Source: SMAG-U1939 sp036376595
GTDB lineage: Bacteria > Chloroflexota > Ktedonobacteria > Ktedonobacterales > JADMIN01
Reading direction: 5' to 3'
Length of the DNA stretch: 64,000 bases
Assembly (NCBI GenBank): GCA_036376595.1
Contig: DASVAA010000184.1
Coordinates: 1-64,000, forward strand
This document shows positions 1-8,842 of the stretch, piece after piece. The position numbers were made by a program, and so were the translations under genes. Numbering within the stretch: the first letter of the stretch is position 1; every line of letters starts with the position of its first letter. The notes under the pieces are model-generated. The model saw nothing but the letters and a program-made list of their open reading frames with translations. It did no database searches and had not been told where the DNA came from.

Positions 1-83
1 GTGTGGCACGCGATCCAATCGGCGCGGGCGGGTTTGTCCGGCGGGCAGGCGTAGGGCGTAAGGCGAGAGGAGAAACGTCCCCG

Positions 84-956
<873 letters not shown>

Positions 957-1062
957 ATATGCGACAATCGTGACCTAATATTCGAGTGAACGGCAGCCCT
1001 CTTGTCCTGGAAGGCGTGGGGCTGCCGCTCTGCTTGTGGGCAGGATCGCCGCGAGCATGGTG

Positions 1063-1071
1063 TGATATACT
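1063..1071 (+). promoter_or_regulatory. Extended -10 promoter ahead of the DUF433/DUF5615 pair
   Basis: TGA followed by TATACT at 1066-1071 has the TGn-TATAAT form of an extended -10. It lies 33 bases before the antitoxin-like start codon. No good -35 is visible. Confidence 0.4.
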
Positions 1072-1103
1072 GGCGGCATCTGGTGTGACAGGAGGCCGAA
1101 CAC

Positions 1104-1454
1104 ATGAATACGGACACCGTGGTGTGCGAAGGAGACGGCGAATTGTTGGTTGGCGCTAGCCGTGTGCTCCTGCGAACCGTGATAGCGGCCCGTAAGGTCG
1201 GCCAGTCGCCCGAAGAGATCCGCGAGAACTTCCCAAGCCTCTCGCTTGCCCAGGTCTACGGCGCGATCGTCTACTACCTTGAACACCAGGACGCGCTCGA
1301 TGCCCGCTTTACCGCGGAGGAGCAACAGATCGAGGAATTGCGAGCCGCGAACCGTGCGGGGCAAGTTGATTTCCTTGCTGCGATGTCGGCGCGATTTGCC
1401 CATGCCCGCGCGCAATCCGATCAATCCCCGCACGACGAGGCATCTGAAGGGTGA
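1104..1454 (+). CDS. DUF433 family protein, antitoxin-like
   Basis: A 116-residue protein. Residues 28-60 carry the DUF433 core, in which a GQSPEEIRENFPSLSLAQVYGA-like helix-turn-helix is followed by YYLEHQD. DUF433 proteins are predicted DNA-binding antitoxins. The tail is charged and probably contacts the partner. GGAGG lies 8 bases before the ATG. The stop codon overlaps the next gene's GTG in a GTGA junction, so the pair is translationally coupled. Toxin-antitoxin function is a family-level prediction, not demonstrated. Confidence 0.75.
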   Translation: MNTDTVVCEGDGELLVGASRVLLRTVIAARKVGQSPEEIRENFPSLSLAQVYGAIVYYLEHQDALDARFTAEEQQIEELRAANRAGQVDFLAAMSARFAHARAQSDQSPHDEASEG

Positions 1455-1834
1455 CCGATTCTGCTCAAAGGCCTCCGCGCTTTCTCGCTGACGACAATCT
1501 CCAGAAGGCCATTGTTGATGGCATGCGAAGAAAGCGGCCGAACATCACCTTCCTGATGCTGCGCGAAGCCGGTACACTCGGGCTTGGAGATCCTGATATC
1601 TTGCAGCGCGCAAGAGAGCTTGATCTCCTGCTCGTTTCGCATGACCGCAGGACGATGTACGGGCACTTCGCGGACGCTCTCGCCCAGCTTCCAAATGGTG
1701 AGCATATGCCAGGAGTCTTCCTGGTCTCCCAGGACAAGTTCAGCGTCGGGCAGATCATCGGGTTCCTTCTCGAAATCTATGACCTCAGCAGCCATGATGA
1801 ATGGCAGGACCGCGTCATCAATTTGCCACTATGA
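1451..1834 (+). CDS. DUF5615 PIN-like protein, toxin-like partner
   Basis: A 127-residue protein starting at a GTG inside the GTGA overlap with the DUF433 gene. RFLADDNL at residues 10-17 and LLLVSHDRRTM near residue 60 match the acidic motifs of the DUF5615 PIN-like fold, where the aspartates would bind metal. DUF433 followed by DUF5615 is a recurring predicted toxin-antitoxin arrangement, with the PIN-like member as putative ribonuclease. The strict four-acid set of classic VapC proteins is not obvious, so nuclease activity is inferred. Confidence 0.75.
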   Translation: MTDSAQRPPRFLADDNLQKAIVDGMRRKRPNITFLMLREAGTLGLGDPDILQRARELDLLLVSHDRRTMYGHFADALAQLPNGEHMPGVFLVSQDKFSVGQIIGFLLEIYDLSSHDEWQDRVINLPL

Positions 1835-1953
1835 GCCTTCAGGGCAGCATACCCGGCGAGATTGAGCGCTGGCAGGCGATGGCGATGATCGCGCGCATCC
1901 CCAACGTGCCTGCGGCATTCGTGGCGCGCGCCGCGGCGCTCATGTCCCTCAGC

Positions 1954-1983
1954 TTGCCGACGCAGCGCGCGGTCTGGTACAGT
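1954..1983 (+). promoter_or_regulatory. Possible sigma-70 promoter of the transporter leader
   Basis: TTGCCG (1954-1959) and TACAGT (1978-1983) are separated by 18 bases. They lie upstream of the short ORF and hairpins that precede the ABC transporter. The match is moderate. Confidence 0.3.
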
Positions 1984-2060
1984 GCTGGTGGTGGGCAGCA
2001 GTATGCCCCGTCGCGCGCCGATGTCCAAAAGAGCGGCGCGCTCTACGCGAGGAGATTGGC

Positions 2061-2159
2061 ATGGACGATGGCAGTAGTTGCCGTTGCCGGATGAGGATCA
2101 GTCCGGCCGGCTGGGCCGTGTGCGCACACGTATGGCGCGCGGCGCATCGTCCGAGGTAG
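2061..2159 (+). CDS. Possible 32-residue leader peptide
   Basis: ATG at 2061 is preceded by AGGAG with 6-base spacing, a better site than that of the transporter gene downstream. The peptide begins MDDGSSCRCRM and contains three cysteines in its first 21 residues. It ends just before two hairpins, the second terminator-like. This layout resembles a translated attenuator for the anion-type transporter, but no conserved leader family was recognised and the ORF may be chance. Confidence 0.3.
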   Translation: MDDGSSCRCRMRISPAGWAVCAHVWRAAHRPR

Positions 2160-2172
2160 CTCGCTGACCCCG

Positions 2173-2194
2173 GCGGATGCGCCAGCGCATCCGC
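2173..2194 (+). promoter_or_regulatory. Leader hairpin, perfect 9-bp stem
   Basis: GCGGATGCG and CGCATCCGC pair perfectly across a CCAG loop. The hairpin starts 14 bases after the short ORF stop and could act as the first arm of an attenuator. Confidence 0.45.
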
Positions 2195-2214
2195 ATGTTG
2201 TCTCTCGCACCCCG

Positions 2215-2238
2215 CCCCCGGCCAGCCGGGGGTTCTTT
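2215..2238 (+). terminator. Terminator-like hairpin ahead of the ABC transporter
   Basis: CCCCCGGC and GCCGGGGG pair perfectly across a 2-base CA gap and are followed by TTCTTT. The U-tract is short. It lies within the leader of the permease gene, so if it works it would attenuate that gene rather than end an upstream one. Confidence 0.5.
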
Positions 2239-2298
2239 GTGTCTCGCGGGTCTGTTCGATGATAGGCGGGCCGCGCGGACGGGAAAGTGGGTGCCCGC

Positions 2299-4197
2299 AT
2301 GAGCCAGATTCATACGCCGGTCGCGGAGGATTCCGCGCGCGCCATCCGACCAGCACGCGCCGCCACTGCAAGCCGTGCGGCGGTCGCGGCGGCCGCGCCG
2401 CGCGCCTTCGCCCGCTGGGCGGACGTGCTGGTGGTGCTGGTGCTGATCGCCGCGGCCTACGGCGTGGTGGCTGCCGCCATGCGCTGGGCGGCGCCGCTCA
2501 CACCCAGCACGCACATCAGCCTCTCGCCGTTCGCGCTGCCGGTCTACGCCGGCCTCTCGACATTGCGCATGGCGCTGGCCTACGTGCTCTCGCTGGTCTT
2601 CAGCCTGGTCTACGCGCGCGTCGCGGTGGCGAGCCGCGGCGCCGAGCGCGTCATGATCCCGCTGCTCGACATCCTCCAAAGTATCCCGATCCTGTCCTTC
2701 CTGCCGGGCGTGGTGCTGGCGCTGGTGGCGCTGTTCCCGCGCAGCAACGTGGGGCTGGAGCTGGCGGCGATCCTGCTGATCTTCACCAGCCAGGCCTGGA
2801 ACATGGCTTTCAGCTTCTATCACTCGCTTCTGATCATCCCGCGCGACCTGCGCGAAGCCTCGCGCATCTACCGGCTCAGCCGCTGGCAGCGCTTCACGCG
2901 GCTAGAGCTGCCCTTCGGCATGATCCCGCTGATCTGGAACTCGATGATGAGCTGGGCCGGCGGCTGGTTCTTCCTGATGGCCGCCGAGCAATTCACGCTG
3001 GGCAGCCACAGCTTCGAGCTGCCCGGCCTCGGCTCATACCTGCAAACGGCGGCCAACGCGGGCAATGTGGGCACGCTGCTGCTGGGGCTGGCGACGCTGA
3101 TCGCCGTGATTGTGCTGCTCGACCAGCTCCTGTGGCGCCCGCTGATCGCCTGGGCCGACCGCTTCAAGCTGGAGCAGACGGCGAGCGGCGAACCTCCGCG
3201 CTCCGCGGTGCTGCGCGTCTTGCGGCGCTCGGCGCTGCTCGATTGGGTCGGTGCGCGCCTCGTCGCGCCCGCCACCGAGGCGCTCGATAGCCGGCTTTCG
3301 CGTCCCCGGCCGGCGGGTGTCAATGCTGTCGTCGTCGCACCTGGGCCAGTGGCGGGTGGGAGCGATGGCCGGGGCGAAGTGGCGGGCGTCCACCAGGGCG
3401 TCCGCCGGACGCCCCTACGCGCGTGGAGGAGCCGCGTCTCCGGGCAGACATGGGGGCGCATCGCCAGCTTGGCGCTCGTTGGGCTGCTGGCGCTGGTCAG
3501 CGTCGTCGGCACGCTGGCCGCCGTGCGGCTGCTGGCGCAGGTTTCCCTGGGCGATTGGGGCGGGCTGCTGGTCGGAGCAGGCGCGACGCTGCTGCGTACC
3601 GTGGTCGCGCTCGCCATTGGCGTCGCCTGGACGGTGCCGCTGGGCGTCGCGATCGGGCTGAATCCGCGGCTGGCACGGCGCGCGCAGCCGTTCGTGCAGA
3701 TGGTGGCCTCGGTGCCGGCCACGGCGCTCTTCCCGGCGCTGCTGCTGATCCTGCTGGGCCTGCCCGGCGGCCTCAACATCGCCGCCGTTGCCCTGATGCT
3801 GCTCGGCACGCAGTGGTATCTGCTCTTCAACGTGATCGCTGGCGCGATGGCGATCCCTGGCGATCTGCGCGAGGCGTCGGCGATCTATCGCCTGCGCGGC
3901 TGGCGGCGCTGGCGGCTGCTGATCCTGCCGGCGATCTTCCCCTCGCTCATCACGGGGCTAATCACGGCATCGGGCGGCGCCTGGAACGCGAGCATCGTCG
4001 CGGAGTATGTCAGCTTCAACAACCACGTCTACAGCACCGTCGGCTTGGGTGCGACCATCGCGCGGAGCGCCAACAGCCAGCAGTACGGGTTGCTGTTGGC
4101 GGCGACGCTGGTGATGGCGGTGATCGTCGTGGCGATCAACCGGCTCGTCTGGCGCCGGCTGTACCGCCTCGCCGAGCGGCGCTTCCGACTGGAGTAA
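2299..4197 (+). CDS. ABC transporter permease with two fused permease domains (anion/nitrate/sulfonate type)
   Basis: A 632-residue inner-membrane protein made of two BPD_transp_1 domains, roughly residues 35-295 and 385-630. Each carries the EAA loop that docks the ATPase: DLREASRIYRLSRWQRF in the first and GDLREASAIYRLRGWRRW in the second. This is the COG4986-like duplicated permease of anion transporters. The ATG at 2299 is used; an in-frame GTG lies at 2287. The inter-domain linker near residues 362-374 is encoded by a palindromic repeat. The partner ATPase follows at 4361. No substrate-binding protein is nearby, so the anion is unknown. Confidence 0.85.
   Translation: MSQIHTPVAEDSARAIRPARAATASRAAVAAAAPRAFARWADVLVVLVLIAAAYGVVAAAMRWAAPLTPSTHISLSPFALPVYAGLSTLRMALAYVLSLVFSLVYARVAVASRGAERVMIPLLDILQSIPILSFLPGVVLALVALFPRSNVGLELAAILLIFTSQAWNMAFSFYHSLLIIPRDLREASRIYRLSRWQRFTRLELPFGMIPLIWNSMMSWAGGWFFLMAAEQFTLGSHSFELPGLGSYLQTAANAGNVGTLLLGLATLIAVIVLLDQLLWRPLIAWADRFKLEQTASGEPPRSAVLRVLRRSALLDWVGARLVAPATEALDSRLSRPRPAGVNAVVVAPGPVAGGSDGRGEVAGVHQGVRRTPLRAWRSRVSGQTWGRIASLALVGLLALVSVVGTLAAVRLLAQVSLGDWGGLLVGAGATLLRTVVALAIGVAWTVPLGVAIGLNPRLARRAQPFVQMVASVPATALFPALLLILLGLPGGLNIAAVALMLLGTQWYLLFNVIAGAMAIPGDLREASAIYRLRGWRRWRLLILPAIFPSLITGLITASGGAWNASIVAEYVSFNNHVYSTVGLGATIARSANSQQYGLLLAATLVMAVIVVAINRLVWRRLYRLAERRFRLE
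3384..3419. repeat. Palindromic repeat (family A) inside the permease gene
   Basis: A one-and-a-half copy: GGGCGTCC at 3384-3391, then the full hairpin GGGCGTCC-GCC-GGACGCCC at 3396-3414 followed by CTACG. It is read in frame and falls exactly in the linker between the two permease domains. Confidence 0.85.
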
Positions 4198-4202
4198 GTG
4201 GG

Positions 4203-4270
4203 ACGGAGCACGCGGAGGACGCGGAGACTCGCGGAGGACGCGGAGGATACAGAGACGGAGAACGCGAAGG
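4203..4270 (+). repeat. Purine-rich quasi-repeat (family E)
   Basis: Degenerate tandem units of the form GCGGAGGAC/GCGGAGACTC lie between the permease and ATPase genes. The same unit type recurs near 7.7, 10.05, 35.2, 37.0, 44.4 and 57.4 kb. Confidence 0.75.
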
Positions 4271-4360
4271 CAGAAAGTAGAGAGTAGAGGCCATAAGCTG
4301 TCATGCCAGGGTTGAACGACTCAGCCTGAAGGGCTTTGATAGAGGAGAGGAGCGAGGGCG

Positions 4361-5773
4361 ATGACCAACACCAATACGGCGACCGACGTGCTGCTGGCCG
4401 CGCGGAACGTGAGCAAGTATTACGGCGAGCAGGATCAGCGCGTGCTGGTGCTCGACGACGTGACGCTGGAGCTGCGCGCGGGCGAGCTGATCGCGCTGCT
4501 GGGTCCCTCCGGCTCCGGCAAGTCTACGCTGCTGCGCATCCTGGCGGGGCTGGTGCCGCCCTCGCGCGGCGAGGTGCTGGCGCACGGCGTGCCGCTGGTT
4601 GGGCCGAATCCGCACGTGGCGATCGTGTTTCAGAGTTTCGCACTCTATCCCTGGCTGACGGTGCAGGAGAACGTCGAGCTGGGTCTGCTCGCCAAGGAGC
4701 TTGCGCCCCAGCAGCGCCGCGAGCGGGCGCTGGCGGCGATCGACATGATCGGCCTGGATGGCTTCGAGTCGGCGTACCCGCGCGAGCTTTCGGGCGGCAT
4801 GAAGCAGCGCGTGGGGTTCGCGCGCGCGCTGGTGGTCCAGCCGGAGATCCTGTTCATGGACGAGCCGTTCTCGGCGCTCGACGTGCTGGTAGCCGAGAAT
4901 CTGCGCCACGAGCTGCTCGATCTGTGGACCGCCCGCACGGTCCCGACGCGTGCGATCCTGATGGTGACGCACAATATCAACGAAGCGGTGCAGATGGCTG
5001 ACCGGCTGATCGTCTTCGGCGCCAATCCCGGCAGCATTCGCGTGGAGCTGCCGGGCCTGCCGCGCGAGCAGCGTGGCGCCAAAAGCGAGGCGGCGGAGCG
5101 GCTCGCCGACACGATCTACCAGATCATGACCAACCCGCACGAAGACGTAGCCGCGCTGCTGCCGGGCGCGCGCAAGCCTCCGCTGACCGCCCCCATACCC
5201 AAACCGCGCATCCCGCGGCAGGCGCAGCCGTTCCAGACGCTGCCGCACGTCAGCATCGGCGAGCTGACGGGATTCATCGAGCGGCTGGACGCGCTGGGCG
5301 GGCGCGAGGACCTTTACGAGCTGGCGGACGATCTCCAGATGGAGGCGGACGATCTGCTGCCGCTGGCGGAGGCGGCCAATCTGCTGGGATTCGCTGATCT
5401 GGAGGCCGGCGATGTACTGCTCACGGCAGTCGGGCGTCGCTTCGCCACCGCCGGCATTCTGGACGAGAAGGCGATGTTTCGCCAGCAGGCGCTCGCCAGC
5501 GTCGGCATCCTGCGCCGCATCGTCCGCGACGTGGAGGCCGCGCCCGATCGCCGGTTGAGCGAAGACGCCCTGCTCGAAGCGCTCGAAGAGTCGTTCAGTC
5601 CCAGCGAGGCACGGCGCCAGCTCGACACGGCAATTGACTGGGGCCGCTACGCCGAGCTGTTCGCCTACGACGATGAGTCCGGCGAGTTCACGCTCGAAGA
5701 CGATCAGACGATGCCTCCCAGCGATTCCGGCACCGGCGCTGGCAGCGCCGGAACCGGAGCCGCGGGGAGCTAG
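4361..5773 (+). CDS. ABC transporter ATP-binding protein with C-terminal AAA-associated domain
   Basis: A 470-residue protein. Residues 1-260 are a complete ABC ATPase with Walker A GPSGSGKST at residues 48-56, Q-loop VFQSFALYPW, signature LSGGMKQR and Walker B ILFMDEPFSALD. The remaining 200 residues form an AAA_assoc_C-type domain, found on ATPases paired with the duplicated anion permeases, and end in a low-complexity Gly/Ser tail. A strong GGAGAGGAG site precedes the ATG. It is cotranscribed with the permease at 2299, about 160 bases away across a purine-rich repeat. Confidence 0.88.
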   Translation: MTNTNTATDVLLAARNVSKYYGEQDQRVLVLDDVTLELRAGELIALLGPSGSGKSTLLRILAGLVPPSRGEVLAHGVPLVGPNPHVAIVFQSFALYPWLTVQENVELGLLAKELAPQQRRERALAAIDMIGLDGFESAYPRELSGGMKQRVGFARALVVQPEILFMDEPFSALDVLVAENLRHELLDLWTARTVPTRAILMVTHNINEAVQMADRLIVFGANPGSIRVELPGLPREQRGAKSEAAERLADTIYQIMTNPHEDVAALLPGARKPPLTAPIPKPRIPRQAQPFQTLPHVSIGELTGFIERLDALGGREDLYELADDLQMEADDLLPLAEAANLLGFADLEAGDVLLTAVGRRFATAGILDEKAMFRQQALASVGILRRIVRDVEAAPDRRLSEDALLEALEESFSPSEARRQLDTAIDWGRYAELFAYDDESGEFTLEDDQTMPPSDSGTGAGSAGTGAAGS

Positions 5774-5800
5774 ACGCGCGGGCGGCGGATAGAACCGAGC

Positions 5801-6682
5801 TTACAACTCGGCCACCGCCGAGATCACCTCGCGGCCCATAATCTCGATCGGTGTGATCTGATCCACGCCCACGACCCAGCCCAGGACGGTCTGGATGCCC
5901 ATGCCAGCCAGCCAGCGGAGTTGATTGATCACCTCGCCGGCCTTGGAGCCATCGGCGCCGACGTCGAAGCCGAAGGGCGCCGTCTTCTCGATCGCCTCGT
6001 AGTCGCGGCCCTCCTGCTCGCAGAGCTTGCGCAGCAGCTCCAATTGGCGCGGAATCTCGGGCGACGGGCGTATGTTGCAGGCGTCGGCGTAGCGCGCCAC
6101 CAGCGGCAGGGTGCGCCGCTCGCCGCTGCCGGCGATCAGGATCGGTGGATGCGGCCGGCTGAGACTCTGTGGCACGTTCAGCGGGCGCTCCATCTGCACG
6201 TACCGGCCGTGGAATGGCCGCTCATCGCCGTGCTCGCCTTCCCACATCCGCAGGCACGCCTGTACGGTCTCTGCGAGGATATCGAATCGCTCGCCGAGCG
6301 GCGGGAACGACAGCCCCAATCCCTGCGCCTCCTCTGGGTAGTCGCCGGCGCCGATGCCCAGCATCGCGCGGCCGCCTGAGAGCACGTCGAGGGTGGTCAC
6401 CATCTTGGCCAGCAGGCCGGCGGGACGGTATGAGGCGGCGGTCGCCAGTGACATCAGGCGCACGCGGCGCGTGTGGGCGGCGATGTAGCCGAGCGTCGTG
6501 TAGGCCTCGATCTGGCTGGTTTCGGGGCCGCCCATAATAGGATGCTGCCAGAGGTGGTCGGCCACGTCGATCATGTCGAATCCCGCGGCCTCGGCGGTCT
6601 GGACGACCTCCGCGAGCGTGGCGCCCAGGCGCGACGGCCCGCCCTGCCATTCAGTCGCGGCGATGTGCAATCCGAGCTTCAT
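5801..6682 (-). CDS. LLM-class flavin-dependent oxidoreductase, probably F420-dependent
   Basis: A 293-residue luciferase-like TIM-barrel protein. MKLGLHI opens strand 1, and FDMIDVADHLWQHP and AMLGIGAGDYPEEAQGLG match the substrate and cofactor loops of F420-dependent LLM proteins. F420 rather than FMN is inferred from family resemblance. The substrate is unknown. It heads a minus-strand run with two small membrane proteins and an SDR upstream. Confidence 0.82.
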   Translation of the reverse strand: MKLGLHIAATEWQGGPSRLGATLAEVVQTAEAAGFDMIDVADHLWQHPIMGGPETSQIEAYTTLGYIAAHTRRVRLMSLATAASYRPAGLLAKMVTTLDVLSGGRAMLGIGAGDYPEEAQGLGLSFPPLGERFDILAETVQACLRMWEGEHGDERPFHGRYVQMERPLNVPQSLSRPHPPILIAGSGERRTLPLVARYADACNIRPSPEIPRQLELLRKLCEQEGRDYEAIEKTAPFGFDVGADGSKAGEVINQLRWLAGMGIQTVLGWVVGVDQITPIEIMGREVISAVAEL

Positions 6683-6712
6683 GGTGTGTCTCTCCTTGAA
6701 CTTGCTTTCGTG

Positions 6713-7159
6713 TTACTGGTCGTGGCCAGCTCGGGTGCCATGCAGCGCTGTCCGACCCGCCGGGATGAGTACCAGGACCAGCCCGAGCACGAACATGGCC
6801 AGCATCACACGGTGGTAGACGGCATTGAAGGGTGTTGTCCCGCTCAACGTGGCGAGAATGCCGACGATGAAGCCAGCGATGGCGAAGAGATGGGCCGCGA
6901 GCGTCATCCCCCATGCCCAGTCCCGGTGCGCGAAGATGGCATACGCCGCCACCACGAAGAGCACGCCCGCCAAACTCTCCACGATGCCGGCGGGCAGAAT
7001 CGGCGGCTCGACGAAGGTGCCAACGCCCAGCGCAATCGACGCGCCGAAGAGATGCACGATCCCGGCGAAGAGCAGGGCAACGGCGTCGAAGACCACGAGC
7101 ACGCGCAGGATGGTCGCCACCGCGTCGCGGGCCGGCGAGCTGCCTTGAAGAATCGTCAT
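6713..7159 (-). CDS. Small four-helix membrane protein
   Basis: A 148-residue protein with four hydrophobic segments near residues 20-40, 50-75, 82-105 and 112-135. Start ATG at 7159 follows GAGAGGAG; an upstream in-frame ATG lacks a site. No catalytic motif is visible. It is a short hydrophobic DoxX/DUF-type membrane protein of unknown function, near a second protein of similar topology at 7248. Confidence 0.65.
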   Translation of the reverse strand: MTILQGSSPARDAVATILRVLVVFDAVALLFAGIVHLFGASIALGVGTFVEPPILPAGIVESLAGVLFVVAAYAIFAHRDWAWGMTLAAHLFAIAGFIVGILATLSGTTPFNAVYHRVMLAMFVLGLVLVLIPAGRTALHGTRAGHDQ

Positions 7160-7247
7160 CGAATACTCCTCTCTGAATCTGAATCCGCACAATGCGGCGT
7201 CCGCGCCGGCTGCATGGGCGCTGCCGGCGCGGCGAGTTGGGGCGACG

Positions 7248-7649
7248 TCAGCCAGCGTAGCTCTCGCGCGCGCCCGATGGCTTCGTGCGGCGGCCGATGA
7301 TGCGCACCGCCAGCACCTGGGCCAGCGCGATGGCGGTGATGCCGACCAGCAGATGCAGCACCTGGATTATCCAGTGGGCACCGCCGGGCAGCAGGCGCTC
7401 CTGCGTCAGCCCCAATGCCGGCACGACGAGGCCCCAGACGAAGGCCAGCGCGACCAGGCCGAGGTTGACGCCGGCCACCGCCGCCAGCGCGGCCAGAATC
7501 CAGAGCGCGAGCACCAGCGCAATGCCCAGCAGCATGTGGACCGGGATGAGCGCATCGGCGTTGCCGCTCCAGAACAGCAGGCCGAGGGCAATCAAGACGA
7601 GGCCGTCGAGGCCGACGAAGATGCGGAGTGCGGTAGCAGTAGCTTTCAT
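7248..7649 (-). CDS. Small four-helix membrane protein
   Basis: A 133-residue hydrophobic protein with predicted helices near residues 8-28, 36-60, 62-82 and 92-115 and a basic, cytoplasmic-looking tail. The function was not recognised. The topology and position match its neighbour at 6713, suggesting an old duplication or a shared membrane role. Confidence 0.65.
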   Translation of the reverse strand: MKATATALRIFVGLDGLVLIALGLLFWSGNADALIPVHMLLGIALVLALWILAALAAVAGVNLGLVALAFVWGLVVPALGLTQERLLPGGAHWIIQVLHLLVGITAIALAQVLAVRIIGRRTKPSGARESYAG

Positions 7650-7724
7650 TCCTCAGTCTCCTCGTGTGCTTGTCAGAACGCGCAGCAGATCAGGTCTGTC
7701 GCGTGTACTCCCTCGCTGTGAACT

Positions 7725-7771
7725 CTCTATGTCCTCTGGGTCCTCTGGGTCCTCTGCGTCCCCTGCGGTTG
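7725..7771 (-). repeat. Purine-rich quasi-repeat (family E), minus orientation
   Basis: Three to four CCTCTGGGT/CCTCTGCGT units lie in the gap between the small membrane protein and the SDR gene. They are the complement of the GCGGAG-type units seen elsewhere. Confidence 0.6.
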
Positions 7772-7784
7772 CAATCTGCCTGTC

Positions 7785-8576
7785 CTACGCGCCGGAGGCT
7801 AGCTTGCCGCCGTCGATCGGGATAGTCGCACCGGTGATGAAGCGGGCCTGATCGGAGCAGAGCCAGGCGGCGAGGGCTGCGACCTCGTCGGGCAGGCCGA
7901 TGCGGCCCATCGGCACGGCGCGCGCGACCGGGGCACGCGCCTCGTCACTCAGCGACGCGAGCCGCTCCGTCAGGATTGGGCCGGGCGCGATGGCGTTGAC
8001 GCGGATGCCCTGCGCGGCGTACTCGACGGCGGCGGTCTCGGTGAGGCCGATGACGCCGTGCTTGGCGGCGACATAGCCGCCCATCCCGCGCACGCCCCGT
8101 AAGCCGGCCGTGGACGACATGTTGACGATCGCCCCGCCGTGCCCGGCCAGCATCGCCGGAATCTCATACTTCATCGAGAGGAAGGCGCCGCGCAGCGTGC
8201 CGCGCACCGCGTAATCGAAGCCCTCGACGGCCAGATCGGCCAGTGGCGCGGGCATGTGGATGGCGCCCGCGTTGTTGAAGGCGGCGTCCAGGTGTCCGAA
8301 GATGGCAAGCGTTCGCTCGACGAGCTGCTCGACGGAGGCTGGATCGCCGACGTCGGTCGGCACGGCCAGCGCGTGGCCGCCGGCCTCGCGGATTTGCTGC
8401 GCCAGCGCCGCGATGGCGTCTTCGCTGCGCGCGGCGAGCACGACGGCGGCGCCCGCGGCGGCGAACGTGCGGGCGGCGGCCGCGCCGATGCCTCGGCTCG
8501 CGCCGGTGATGACGGCGACCTTGCCGGCGAGCAGACCGTTGAAGTCGGCCGCCGACTGGCCCTGTGGAACGCTCAT
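7785..8576 (-). CDS. Short-chain dehydrogenase/reductase
   Basis: A 263-residue classical SDR. The nucleotide motif TGASRGIG is near residue 24, NNAG near residue 102, and Ser-Tyr-Lys follow as NMSSTAGLRGVRGMGGYVAAKHG. IPIDGGKLASGA closes the fold. ATG at 8576 follows AGAGGTG. The substrate cannot be predicted. Confidence 0.85.
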   Translation of the reverse strand: MSVPQGQSAADFNGLLAGKVAVITGASRGIGAAAARTFAAAGAAVVLAARSEDAIAALAQQIREAGGHALAVPTDVGDPASVEQLVERTLAIFGHLDAAFNNAGAIHMPAPLADLAVEGFDYAVRGTLRGAFLSMKYEIPAMLAGHGGAIVNMSSTAGLRGVRGMGGYVAAKHGVIGLTETAAVEYAAQGIRVNAIAPGPILTERLASLSDEARAPVARAVPMGRIGLPDEVAALAAWLCSDQARFITGATIPIDGGKLASGA

Positions 8577-8842
8577 GTAGCACCTCTCTACTTGCCGATG
8601 GATATTGCCCGCGCTCGTGGCCACAACCACTCGCGGGCGTCACCCGTAGCATGCGTGACCGGCGCGCGCGCGACCACGAAGGATGCCCACGCATAGACCC
8701 ACGCATCCGCTTGCGTGGCATGCGTGCGTTCGCATCGGCGGCAGCCGGCGTGGGGTGCTATCATGCCAGTCAGAGCGGCCCCTGGTGGCGGTCGCGTCCG
8801 ATGCGGGCAATGCGGGCAATGCGAGCACATGGGAGAGCTGTC

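Noticed and set aside
1801..2094. 97-codon ORF after the toxin-like gene
   Set aside because: It overlaps the end of the DUF5615 gene and has no ribosome site or domain. The short ORF at 2061 is the better candidate in this region.
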